DNA of 11,994 nt, taken from NCBI GenBank assembly GCA_938075575.1, contig CALJHI010000030.1, forward strand, positions 1-11,994. The letters run 5' to 3'. The notes under the pieces are model-generated. The model was not told the DNA's origin and made no database searches. It was given only the letters and a program-made list of their open reading frames with translations. Below, piece by piece: positions 1-7,339 of the stretch; position 1 is the first letter of the stretch, and each line of letters opens with the position of its first letter. This stretch comes from an uncultured SAR86 cluster bacterium. Lineage in GTDB: Bacteria; Pseudomonadota; Gammaproteobacteria; Magnimaribacterales; D2472. Position numbers and translations under genes: made by a program.

Positions 1-252
1 TTGAAGCTTTCCTTCCACATAGACACTCGAACCCTTATCAAGATATTTTTCAACAATCTCAGCTAGCTTTCCAAAAAAAACAACTTTATGCCATTCAGTT
101 TTATCTCTCATCTCGCCACTTTCTTTATCTTTCCAAGATTCGGTTGTTGCAATTGAAAGGTTAGCCACTGCAGATTGTGTTGCTGTATATCGCATTTCAG
201 GTTTTTGACCTAAATTACCAACCAAAATAACTTTATTTACACCTCTACTCAT
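1..252 (-). CDS. ssb: Single-stranded DNA-binding protein SSB, N-terminal part (cut by left window edge)
   Basis: This is the first 84 codons of SSB, which coats single-stranded DNA during replication, recombination and repair and normally acts as a homotetramer. The start reads MSRGVNKVILVGNLGQKPEM, almost the same as the E. coli N-terminus. The OB-fold region follows, with W40, W54 and F60 at the positions that stack on DNA bases in E. coli SSB. The reading frame is open to the window edge, so the rest of the OB fold and the acidic C-terminal tip are not visible. The start is supported by AAGAGG (minus strand, 263 to 258), 5 nt before the ATG. The gene is divergent from uvrA across 70 bp, as in E. 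coli. Identification rests on reading the translation by eye and is very secure. Confidence 0.97.
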   Translation of the reverse strand, partial: MSRGVNKVILVGNLGQKPEMRYTATQSAVANLSIATTESWKDKESGEMRDKTEWHKVVFFGKLAEIVEKYLDKGSSVYVEGKLQ

Positions 253-322
253 AATTACCTCTTATAATATTCTATGAAGTTTAACTCAAATTAATTTTTT
301 CATCACGGATTATTTCTCTCTT
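253..322. promoter_or_regulatory. Divergent ssb/uvrA intergenic region with a possible uvrA -10 box
   Basis: This 70-bp AT-rich spacer must hold or border the start signals of both ssb and uvrA. On the plus strand a perfect TATAAT lies at 263-268 and could be the uvrA -10 element, giving a leader of about 48 nt. No good -35 hexamer is correctly spaced: TTTACA at 236-241 is 21 bp away. On the minus strand TAGAAT (274 to 269) and TTGAGT (289 to 284) are only 9 bp apart, so no convincing ssb promoter is identified. There is no LexA-type palindrome (CTG, about 10 bases, CAG). The ssb ribosome-binding site AAGAGG lies at 258-263 on the minus strand and overlaps the TATAAT. The uvrA side has no Shine-Dalgarno sequence. 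Confidence 0.4.
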
Positions 323-3142
323 ATGGACAATATTTATATCAAAGGTGCTAGAACACATAATTTAAAAAATATTAGCCTTGAGATTCCAAGGAATAAAATA
401 ATAGTTATTACAGGGTTGTCTGGTTCAGGAAAATCATCATTAGCTTTTGACACTCTTTATGCTGAAGGTCAAAGAAGATATGTCGAATCGCTATCAACTT
501 ATGCTAGACAGTTTCTATCTATGATGGAAAAGCCTGATGTTGATCAAATTGAAGGATTGTCCCCTGCAATCTCAATAGAGCAAAAGGCAACATCTCACAA
601 TCCAAGATCGACTGTGGGAACTGTAACTGAAATCTATGATTATCTTAGACTTCTTTTTGCACGAATAGGAGTCCCTATCTGCCCTGATCACAATGAAGAG
701 CTCAGAGCTAAAACTGTTTCTGAAATATGTAATGATATTTTTAAAATGAAAGAAAATTCTAAGTTAATGGTGCTAGCGCCGGTAGTTAGAGGAAAAAAAG
801 GAGAACATAACGCCATATATGAAGATTTAAGAAAAGCAGGATATGTTCGAGTTAAGATTGATGGGGTTGTTTACCCAATTGAAGAATTTCCTGAGCTTGA
901 GAAAAATAAAAAACATGATATCTCGGCTGTAATTGATAGGATTATTTTAAAGAAAACAGATGAAACGAGATCGAGACTTTCTGAGTCGATTGAAACTTCA
1001 TTGATGTTATCTGATGGCCTGGTAGAGATAGAAGAGATTGACTCAAATAATGACATAAAATTATTCTCATCAAATTTTTCATGTTCACAATGTGGTTATA
1101 GTATTCCAGAGCTAGAGCCCAGAATGTTCTCATTCAACAATCCTTATGGGGCTTGTGAGAAATGTGATGGTCTTGGAGTAATTCAATATTTCAATGAGAA
1201 AAGATTAATTCAAGATGAAGATGTTTCAATTAATAATGGCGCGATAAAGGGGTGGACTAGGAGAAATAGATTTTATTTCTATCAGCTAAAGTGTCTGAGT
1301 GCTCATTATAACTTCAGCTTAACTTCCGCATGGAAGGACTACCCTGATGATATTAAACAAATTATACTCTGGGGCTCAAAAGATAAAGTAGATTTTTCGC
1401 ATAGATTTAGAAGTGGAAGTAGAATTGTAAGAAAGCATAAATTTGAAGGCATTATTCCAAGCACGGAAAGAAGGTTTAAAGAGACAGACTCCGAATACAT
1501 AAGAGAGGAGCTATCGAAGCTAATGTCTAAAAGTTCTTGCAATGTTTGCAATGGATCAAGGCTTAATAAAATATCTAGAAATGTTTTTATAAATGATACT
1601 CCGATTGGTGCAATAACTTCGTTAAGAATTAATGATGCGCTATCTTTTATAAAAAAGATGAGGCTGGATGGCGCAGAGTTAAAAATAGCAGAGAAGATTT
1701 TAAAAGAAATTTCTGATAGATTGACATTCCTTGAAGATGTTGGTCTTAGCTATTTAACGCTTGAGAGGAGTGCTGAAAGCTTATCCGGCGGAGAAGCGCA
1801 AAGAATAAGATTGGCTTCTCAGATTGGTTCAGGCCTTGTAGGGGTTACCTATGTATTAGATGAGCCTTCGATTGGGCTTCATCAAAGAGACAATGAAAAG
1901 CTAATTAGAACACTGAATAACCTTAAGAATCTAGGCAATACTGTTATTGTTGTTGAGCATGATGAGGAAGCTATAAGATGCGCTGATCATATTATTGATA
2001 TTGGTCCTGGGGCTGGCAAACATGGTGGTGAGATTTGTGCCCAGGGAACTCTTGAAGATATTCTTGGAAATAAAAACTCTATTACTGCAAAATATTTATC
2101 TGGTGAAAAAGAAATAAAGGTACCAAAATCTAGAAAGAAGCCATCTGATAAATATATTAATATTATTGAATCAAGGGAAAATAATCTTCAAGCAGTTTCT
2201 GCCAAGATACCTGTTGGTCTATTCACTTGCATTACTGGAGTTTCGGGGTCAGGAAAATCATCATTGATCAATCAGACTCTTCTTCCACTAAGTTCTTTTA
2301 TGTTAAATAAATCAAAGCTGACTAAAGAAATTAAATGTCAAAAAATAGAAGGGCTAGAAAATCTTGATAAAGTTATAAATATTGATCAATCACCTATTGG
2401 GAGAACCCCCAGATCAAACCCAGCAACATACACAGGATTATTTTCTCATATAAGAGACCTCCTATCTCAAACTGTTGAGGCTAGATCAAGAGGATATAAG
2501 CCTGGAAGATTTAGCTTTAATGTCAAAGGTGGAAGATGTGAGGCCTGCCAAGGTGATGGTATGACCAAAGTTGAAATGCATTTCCTTGCAGATGTATATG
2601 TTAAGTGTGATGTATGTAATAGTCAGAGATACAATGAACAAACTCTTGAAGTTAAGTTCAAAGGAAAAAACATAAGTGATATCTTGAATATGACTGTTGA
2701 GGAGGCATTGGATTTTTTTGAAGCACACCCGGCTATAAAGAAAAAGCTAGTCACATTAAATGATGTTGGTTTGGGTTATATAACTCTTGGTCAATCAGCT
2801 ATAACATTATCTGGTGGAGAGGCTCAGAGAATTAAACTTGCCAAAGAGCTATCTAAGAGAAGTACTGGAAAAACTCTTTTTATATTAGATGAGCCCACAA
2901 CTGGACTTCACTTTGCTGATATTGAACTTCTTATGAATGTTCTGAAACGGCTAAAAGATCAGGGAAATACTATTGTCGTAATAGAGCATAACTTAGATGT
3001 TATTAAGACCGCTGATTGGATAATTGATCTTGGTCCAGAGGGAGGTAGCGAAGGAGGTACTATTGTTGCCGAGGGCACTCCTGAAGAAGTTGCAAATAAA
3101 AAAGGTTCCTATACAGGAACCTTTCTCAAACAAATTATTTAA
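323..3142 (+). CDS. uvrA: UvrABC system protein A (excinuclease ABC subunit A)
   Basis: UvrA is the ATP-dependent damage sensor of nucleotide excision repair: a UvrA dimer scans DNA and loads UvrB at lesions. At 939 residues it is one short of E. coli UvrA and looks full length and intact. The first ABC module has Walker A GLSGSGKS (31-38), a zinc site C254/C257 with C278/C281, signature LSGGE (487-491) and Walker B ending D513-E514. The second has Walker A GVSGSGKS (639-646), the zinc module C739/C742 with C762/C765, signature LSGGE (829-833) and Walker B D856-E857. The start MDNIYIKGARTHNLKNI matches the family N-terminus, yet no clear Shine-Dalgarno precedes it. The gene is divergent from ssb and convergent with rplQ, 2 bp between stop codons. 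Its last codons double as the ribosomal-operon terminator. No LexA box is seen upstream, so SOS control is not supported. Confidence 0.98.
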   Translation: MDNIYIKGARTHNLKNISLEIPRNKIIVITGLSGSGKSSLAFDTLYAEGQRRYVESLSTYARQFLSMMEKPDVDQIEGLSPAISIEQKATSHNPRSTVGTVTEIYDYLRLLFARIGVPICPDHNEELRAKTVSEICNDIFKMKENSKLMVLAPVVRGKKGEHNAIYEDLRKAGYVRVKIDGVVYPIEEFPELEKNKKHDISAVIDRIILKKTDETRSRLSESIETSLMLSDGLVEIEEIDSNNDIKLFSSNFSCSQCGYSIPELEPRMFSFNNPYGACEKCDGLGVIQYFNEKRLIQDEDVSINNGAIKGWTRRNRFYFYQLKCLSAHYNFSLTSAWKDYPDDIKQIILWGSKDKVDFSHRFRSGSRIVRKHKFEGIIPSTERRFKETDSEYIREELSKLMSKSSCNVCNGSRLNKISRNVFINDTPIGAITSLRINDALSFIKKMRLDGAELKIAEKILKEISDRLTFLEDVGLSYLTLERSAESLSGGEAQRIRLASQIGSGLVGVTYVLDEPSIGLHQRDNEKLIRTLNNLKNLGNTVIVVEHDEEAIRCADHIIDIGPGAGKHGGEICAQGTLEDILGNKNSITAKYLSGEKEIKVPKSRKKPSDKYINIIESRENNLQAVSAKIPVGLFTCITGVSGSGKSSLINQTLLPLSSFMLNKSKLTKEIKCQKIEGLENLDKVINIDQSPIGRTPRSNPATYTGLFSHIRDLLSQTVEARSRGYKPGRFSFNVKGGRCEACQGDGMTKVEMHFLADVYVKCDVCNSQRYNEQTLEVKFKGKNISDILNMTVEEALDFFEAHPAIKKKLVTLNDVGLGYITLGQSAITLSGGEAQRIKLAKELSKRSTGKTLFILDEPTTGLHFADIELLMNVLKRLKDQGNTIVVIEHNLDVIKTADWIIDLGPEGGSEGGTIVAEGTPEEVANKKGSYTGTFLKQII
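3094..3124 (-). terminator. Intrinsic terminator of the ribosomal operon, embedded in the 3' end of uvrA
   Basis: Read on the minus strand, a perfect 10-bp stem (AAAGGTTCCT, loop GTAT, AGGAACCTTT; 3124 to 3101) runs into TTTTTTATTT (3103 to 3094). This is the layout of a strong rho-independent terminator, beginning 21 nt after the rplQ stop codon. It lies wholly within the uvrA coding region, where the same bases encode residues K926 to F934. On the plus strand the hairpin is followed only by TTTCTCAAAC, a poor U-tract, so efficient termination is expected mainly for rightmost-to-leftmost (minus) transcription. The sequence structure is seen directly; the function is inferred. Confidence 0.85.
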
Positions 3143-3144
3143 AT

Positions 3145-3555
3145 TTAGGCTGCTGATCCTTCTTCTAGTTCTGTAGTATTTTCTACATTATCAGCCGAAT
3201 CTCTATCAACTAATTCAATATATGCCATATCAGCTTTATCTCCTGGTCTGAAGCCAGCTTTGATAATCCTTGTATATCCTCCACTTCTGTCTTTCGCATT
3301 TACAGAAACAATACTAAAAAGCTTCCCAACAGCTGAGTCTGAGCGAAGCTTGCTGAATGCATGTCTCCTATTAGCTACAGTATCGACTTTAGCAAGCGTA
3401 ATAAGTGGCTCAATAAATTTTCTTAACTCTTTTGCTTTTGGTAAAGTAGTTCTTATTATATCTTGCTCAATAAGTGCAATAGAAAGATTCTTAAATAAAG
3501 CCTTTCTATGTGATGAATTCCTATTGAGTTTTCTTCCTGCTTTTCTATGTCTCAT
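3145..3555 (-). CDS. rplQ: Large-subunit ribosomal protein L17 (bL17)
   Basis: bL17 is a bacterial-specific large-subunit protein sited near the exit of the peptide tunnel. The translation begins MRHRKAGRKLNRNSSHRKAL and carries the family motifs RRHAFSKL (63-70) and GGYTRIIKAGFRPGDKADMA (92-111), followed by YIELVDR. It has 136 residues against 127 in E. coli. The extra length is a C-terminal acidic tail (about 118-136, with DNVENTTELEEG). It is the last gene of the run. Its Shine-Dalgarno AGGA overlaps the rpoA stop region, 7 nt before the ATG, so it is probably translationally coupled to rpoA. The stop codon faces the uvrA stop with 2 bp between. Very secure. Confidence 0.97.
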   Translation of the reverse strand: MRHRKAGRKLNRNSSHRKALFKNLSIALIEQDIIRTTLPKAKELRKFIEPLITLAKVDTVANRRHAFSKLRSDSAVGKLFSIVSVNAKDRSGGYTRIIKAGFRPGDKADMAYIELVDRDSADNVENTTELEEGSAA

Positions 3556-3559
3556 CTTT

Positions 3560-4525
3560 TTATCCTAGTGGTGGCCAATTCTCAACAGTCATACCTAAAG
3601 AAAGATTTTTTGACGCTAAAACGTCTTTAATTTCATTAAGTGATTTTTTACCAAGATTTGGGGTCTTTAAAAGGTCAAACTCAGATCTATGTATTAGATC
3701 TCCAATTAAAAATATACTCTCAGCCTTTAAACAATTAGTAGATCTTACAGTAAGCTCTAGCTCCTCAATAGATCTTAATAATAATGGATCAAAGTCGTTC
3801 TGGTCCTTTTTAGCCTCTTGCTCAGCAATAGCATCTAGATCTACAAAAGAACTTAATTGTTGTTGAAAAATAGTGGCTGCATGCTCAATTGCCATTTTTG
3901 GATCTAAAGTTCCATCAGTTTCTAGTTCAATTAAAAGCTTGTCAAGATCTGTTCTCTTTTCAAATCTAGCGTTATCTACATTGTATGAAACTCTTTTAAC
4001 TGGGCTATATGAAGCATCCACTCTTAACCCGCCTACAATTCTTTCCTCTTCGTCCCTTAAATCAGCAGGTTCATACCCTCTACCTGTTTTAACTGTTAAA
4101 GTCATTTTAAGATTAACCTTATCAATTATTGATGCTACGTGAAAGTCCTGATCAACTAACTCTACATTTCCAGGGACTTCAAATGAAGACGCTAAAACAT
4201 CACAAGGGCCTTTAACATCTAACACGATTTCAGCACTATCGCCCTCAATAATTTTTACAGGCATATCTTTTATGTTTAATAAGATATCAATCACATCCTC
4301 TCTAACACCTTCGATAGTACTGTATTCATGAGAAATACCGTCAATCACCACGTCAGTCACTGCTGCGCCAGGCATAGATGAAAGCAATATTCTTCTTAAA
4401 GCGTTGCCAAGTGTATGTCCAAAACCTCTTTCTAGAGGCTCAAGAGTAACCTTGGATAAGGTTGGTGATATATCATCAACCTGGATGTCTGTTGGGACTA
4501 GTAAATCTATTACTGATGTTTGCAT
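3560..4525 (-). CDS. rpoA: DNA-directed RNA polymerase subunit alpha
   Basis: The alpha subunit dimerises to scaffold assembly of RNA polymerase, and its C-terminal domain contacts UP elements and activators. The N-terminal domain shows LEPLERGFGHTLGNALRRIL (28-47), the dimer and beta-contact region. The C-terminal domain shows ELTVRSTNCLKAE, with R261 matching E. coli R265 (the key DNA-contact arginine), then LKTPNLGKKSLNEIKDVL. It has 321 residues against 329 in E. coli: the middle of the N-terminal domain is shorter and the protein ends ENWPPLG without the final E. coli residues. A 21-bp gap from rpsD, the largest in the run, carries the sequence AAAGGCGGA as ribosome-binding site. It sits between rpsD and rplQ, the usual gammaproteobacterial alpha-operon position. 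Confidence 0.98.
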   Translation of the reverse strand: MQTSVIDLLVPTDIQVDDISPTLSKVTLEPLERGFGHTLGNALRRILLSSMPGAAVTDVVIDGISHEYSTIEGVREDVIDILLNIKDMPVKIIEGDSAEIVLDVKGPCDVLASSFEVPGNVELVDQDFHVASIIDKVNLKMTLTVKTGRGYEPADLRDEEERIVGGLRVDASYSPVKRVSYNVDNARFEKRTDLDKLLIELETDGTLDPKMAIEHAATIFQQQLSSFVDLDAIAEQEAKKDQNDFDPLLLRSIEELELTVRSTNCLKAESIFLIGDLIHRSEFDLLKTPNLGKKSLNEIKDVLASKNLSLGMTVENWPPLG

Positions 4526-4546
4526 AATTTTATCCGCCTTTAATAC

Positions 4547-5170
4547 TTATTTTGAGTAAAGCTCAATAATAAGATTTTCGTTAATTTCTGTTCCTAAGTC
4601 TGCTCTATCTGGAGCTGACTTAAATACCCCTTTAAAATTTTTATCATCAACTTCAACCCAATCACACTCTTCACGAGATGCAGCAATTTTTAATGCTGAT
4701 GCAATTCTTAAATGAGACTTTTTCCTTTCTCTAACTTCAATCTCATCGCCATCTTGTACTTGATATGAAGGAATATTTACAACCTGTCCATTTACTTTAA
4801 AAGCTTTATGAGAAACCATTTGTCTAGCCTCTGCTCTTGTTGATCCAAAACCCATTCTATATACAACATTATCAAATCTTTTTTCTAATAATGATAAAAG
4901 GTTCTCACCAGTGTTACCTTTTTGGGAAGCAGCTTTTTTATAGTAATTTCTAAATTGCTTTTCAAGAACACCATACATTCTTCTTACTTTTTGTTTTTCA
5001 CGTAACTGCAAACCATAGTCAGAAAGCCTGCCTCTTCGCGCGCCTTGTGATGCTCCTGGAGGTGAGTCCATATTACATTTTGATTCAATTGCTCTTACCC
5101 CACTCTTAAGAAAAAGGTCTGTTCCCTCTCTTCTTGAAAGTCTTAGTGATGGTCCTCTATATCTAGCCAT
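4547..5170 (-). CDS. rpsD: Small-subunit ribosomal protein S4 (uS4)
   Basis: uS4 is a primary 16S rRNA-binding protein that starts assembly of the 30S body. In E. coli it also represses the alpha operon and joins antitermination complexes. It has 207 residues (E. coli 206). It begins MARYRGPSLRLSRREGTDLF, with the conserved block LSDYGLQLREKQKVRRMYG (49-67) and an S4 RNA-binding domain at about 97-157 (EKRFDNVVYRMGFGSTRAEA onward). Only one cysteine (C32) lies in the N-terminal part, so this is the zinc-free form. The Shine-Dalgarno GGAG is 6 nt before the ATG in the 11-bp gap after rpsK. The E. coli-type S4 mRNA target is not expected here because the rpmJ-rpsM gap is only 3 bp. Confidence 0.98.
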   Translation of the reverse strand: MARYRGPSLRLSRREGTDLFLKSGVRAIESKCNMDSPPGASQGARRGRLSDYGLQLREKQKVRRMYGVLEKQFRNYYKKAASQKGNTGENLLSLLEKRFDNVVYRMGFGSTRAEARQMVSHKAFKVNGQVVNIPSYQVQDGDEIEVRERKKSHLRIASALKIAASREECDWVEVDDKNFKGVFKSAPDRADLGTEINENLIIELYSK

Positions 5171-5181
5171 TTACTTCTCCG

Positions 5182-5559
5182 TTAAACTCTTCTTTTTTTA
5201 GATGGTCTACATCCATTATGTGGTAATGGAGTTACATCAGTTATACTTTTAATCTTTAGCCCGCATGCGTTTAAAGATCTGATTGCAGACTCTCTCCCGC
5301 CTCCAGGCCCTTTAACTTTGACATCAAGGTTTATCATTCCGAACTCTTTTGCAGCAGATCCAGCCTTTTCAGCAGCAATCTGTGCAGCAAAAGGAGTGCT
5401 CTTTCTAGATCCCTTGAACCCCGATCCGCCAGAAGTGGCCCAGCATACCGTATTACCTTGTTTATCAGTAATAGTAACAATTGTATTATTAAAAGATGAA
5501 TGGATATGCGCTACTCCATCTGTAACAATTTTTCTTGATTTTTTACCTTTAACTGCCAT
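5182..5559 (-). CDS. rpsK: Small-subunit ribosomal protein S11 (uS11)
   Basis: uS11 forms part of the platform of the 30S subunit, near the mRNA exit site and the 3' end of 16S rRNA. The 125-residue product has the family blocks DGVAHIHSSFNNTIVTITD (14-32), GGSGFKGSRKSTPFAAQIAA (44-63) and VKGPGGGRESAIR. It ends PLPHNGCRPSKKRRV. N115 in the HNG motif corresponds to the asparagine that is converted to isoaspartate in E. coli S11. The basic N-terminal leader is about 4 residues shorter than in E. coli (129 aa). A GAGG ribosome-binding site lies 8 nt before the ATG, inside the end of rpsM. The gap from rpsM is 4 bp. Confidence 0.98.
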   Translation of the reverse strand: MAVKGKKSRKIVTDGVAHIHSSFNNTIVTITDKQGNTVCWATSGGSGFKGSRKSTPFAAQIAAEKAGSAAKEFGMINLDVKVKGPGGGRESAIRSLNACGLKIKSITDVTPLPHNGCRPSKKRRV

Positions 5560-5563
5560 TTAA

Positions 5564-5920
5564 TTAACCTCTCATTGGTTTTTTAGCGCCTTTTCTAGTT
5601 CTGGCATTAGTTTTAGTTCTTTGACCTCTAGTAGGAAGTTTTCTTCTATGTCTAACCCCTCTATATGACTTAAGATCCATAAGTCTTTTTATATTTGTAC
5701 TTATTTCTCTTCGTAAGTCGCCCTCTACTATTATTTTTGCAACTGACCCTCTGATTAACTCTATCTCATCTTCAGTTAGTTCAGATACTTTCCTTGTATA
5801 GTCAATTTTCAATTCTTTGCATATTGTTTGGGCAGTTATTCTACCAACTCCAAATATATGTGTGAGAGAAATCTCAACATGTTTGTTTTCCGGAATATTT
5901 ACCCCTGCTATCCTTGCCAT
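5564..5920 (-). CDS. rpsM: Small-subunit ribosomal protein S13 (uS13)
   Basis: uS13 sits at the head of the 30S subunit and reaches the P-site tRNA and the intersubunit bridges through its basic C-terminal tail. It has 118 residues, as in E. coli. The N-terminus is MARIAGVNIPENKHVEISLT, followed by the helix-hairpin-helix-type segment HIFGVGRITAQTI (21-33). The tail is RHRRKLPTRGQRTKTNARTR and then KGAKKPMRG. The Shine-Dalgarno AAGG is formed by the last codons of rpmJ, 7 nt before the ATG. The gap from rpmJ is 3 bp, so the long pseudoknotted leader that lets S4 control this gene in enterobacteria has no room. Confidence 0.98.
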   Translation of the reverse strand: MARIAGVNIPENKHVEISLTHIFGVGRITAQTICKELKIDYTRKVSELTEDEIELIRGSVAKIIVEGDLRREISTNIKRLMDLKSYRGVRHRRKLPTRGQRTKTNARTRKGAKKPMRG

Positions 5921-5923
5921 AAC

Positions 5924-6040
5924 TTAACCTTGCCTTTGTTTATGTTTTTTGTCTGTTTTACAGATTACAAATAGAACGCCATTTCTTCTCACTATTTTGC
6001 AATTTCTGCAGATTTTTTTTACTGATGCTTTAACTTTCAT
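5924..6040 (-). CDS. rpmJ: Large-subunit ribosomal protein L36 (bL36), zinc-binding form
   Basis: This 38-codon gene fills the space between secY and rpsM. It starts MKVKASVKKICRNCKIVRRN and ends KKHKQRQG, matching E. coli L36 in length and most positions. The zinc-ribbon ligands C11, C14, C27 and H33 are all present, so this is the zinc-containing paralogue. L36 is the smallest bacterial large-subunit protein and helps fold 23S rRNA late in assembly. A purine-rich AAGAGA lies just before the ATG, straddling the secY stop. Gaps are 1 bp to secY and 3 bp to rpsM. Its position as the last gene of the spc cluster, just before the alpha genes, is standard. Confidence 0.97.
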   Translation of the reverse strand: MKVKASVKKICRNCKIVRRNGVLFVICKTDKKHKQRQG

Positions 6041-6041
6041 A

Positions 6042-7337
6042 TTATCTCTTATAGTTTTTTAAGTTTGCTTTTTTCATTAATGATGAGTACTGACTAGACA
6101 TAAGATGCGATTGCACTTGGGCCATAAAATCCATAAGAACAACAACGATAATCAATACTGAAGTGCCTCCAAAGTAGAATGAAACCCCAGCAAAGTTAAT
6201 TAAAGCCAGTGGGAGGAGACATATGAGTGTCAAATAAATTGCACCGAATACTGTTAACCTTGCTAGTACAGCATCTATGTAGTTTGCTGTTTGTTCTCCT
6301 GGTCTGATACCTGCTATATAGGCGCCGGACCTTTTCAGATTATCTGAAACCTCTTTAGTATTAAAAGTTAATGCAAGCCATATAAAGCAGAATGAAATAA
6401 TTAAGGTTGCAAAAACGAGAACATATAAGGGCTGTCCTGGATTTAAAGCTAATGAAATACTTTGTAAGAAACCAAGTGACTCACTCTGACCGAACCATGT
6501 TGAAAGTGATGCAGGGAATAGTAAAAAAGTACTTGCAAAAATAGCCGGGATAACACCTGCCATATTTACTTTAAAAGGAAGATGGCTTGATTGAGCCTGC
6601 ATCATACGCCTGCCTTGTTGACGTTGTGCATAATTAACAGTAATTCTTCTTTGACCTCTCTCAATAAATACAACAATAGCAATAACAACCATTGCCAATA
6701 AACCTATCCCAATAAGTAAAAGAATATTAAGATCACCCTGTCTAGCCTGCTCAAAAGCTTGGCCTATTGCTCCAGGTATCCCAGTAAGAATGCTGGTTGC
6801 AATAATTATAGATATTCCATTTCCAATTCCTCTCTCTGAAACTTGTTCGCCAAGCCACATCAGGAAGACAGTTCCAGCAACAACAGAGAAAACCGCTGAA
6901 ATAAAGAATGCCGTTCCTGGGGTAAACGCAAGACCACTTGAAGAAAGAGTTACTGCTAAAGCAGATGCCTGAATGAACGCAAGAATAACGGTTCCATATC
7001 TTGTATATTGAGTAATCTTATTTCTACCCGCTTGGCCGTCTTTTTTTAGTTCTATTAAATAAGGAATTGAGTTAGAAAAAAGCTGCATAATAATTGCAGC
7101 CGAGATATAAGGTATAACATTCAGAGCAAATACACTCATTCTTTCCAGTGCTCCGCCTGAGAACATATTGAACATATCAAGTATTGTTCCTTGGTTTTGT
7201 TCGAAAAGTTGAGCTAATCTGTCTGGATCAATTCCAGGAATAGGAATATGAGAACCAATTCTATACACAACAATGGCTATAAAGACAAACCTTAGTCTTT
7301 TCCATAGATCGCTCATACCTGCTCCCTGATCAGCCAT
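6042..7337 (-). CDS. secY: Protein translocase subunit SecY
   Basis: SecY is the pore subunit of the inner-membrane SecYEG channel, which moves unfolded proteins outward with SecA or inserts membrane proteins with the ribosome. The 431-residue product (E. coli 443) shows ten hydrophobic segments, at roughly 17-35, 69-90, 113-132, 143-162, 174-194, 203-225, 258-280, 302-325, 360-381 and 387-405. Plug-region residues FNMFSGGALERMSVFALNVI (56-75) precede helix 2. The SecA/ribosome-contacting loop has AGIRPGEQT, with R345 matching the essential E. coli R357. The C-terminus ends KKANLKNYKR. The N-terminal cytoplasmic stretch is about 8-9 residues shorter than in E. coli. The Shine-Dalgarno AAGGA lies 6 nt before the ATG, within the end of rplO. 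Confidence 0.98.
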   Translation of the reverse strand: MADQGAGMSDLWKRLRFVFIAIVVYRIGSHIPIPGIDPDRLAQLFEQNQGTILDMFNMFSGGALERMSVFALNVIPYISAAIIMQLFSNSIPYLIELKKDGQAGRNKITQYTRYGTVILAFIQASALAVTLSSSGLAFTPGTAFFISAVFSVVAGTVFLMWLGEQVSERGIGNGISIIIATSILTGIPGAIGQAFEQARQGDLNILLLIGIGLLAMVVIAIVVFIERGQRRITVNYAQRQQGRRMMQAQSSHLPFKVNMAGVIPAIFASTFLLFPASLSTWFGQSESLGFLQSISLALNPGQPLYVLVFATLIISFCFIWLALTFNTKEVSDNLKRSGAYIAGIRPGEQTANYIDAVLARLTVFGAIYLTLICLLPLALINFAGVSFYFGGTSVLIIVVVLMDFMAQVQSHLMSSQYSSLMKKANLKNYKR

Positions 7338-7339
7338 AA

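Noticed and set aside
261..289. TTGAGT and TAGAAT/TATAAG on the minus strand as an ssb promoter
   Set aside because: TTGAGT to TAGAAT is 9 bp, too short. TTGAGT to TATAAG is 17 bp, but that -10 would overlap the ribosome-binding site and leave almost no leader.
3260..3568. Plus-strand open frame of 102 codons with hydrophobic content, opposite rplQ
   Set aside because: The hydrophobic look comes from reading the complement of Lys/Glu-rich ribosomal codons. It has no family resemblance and L17 is certain on the other strand.
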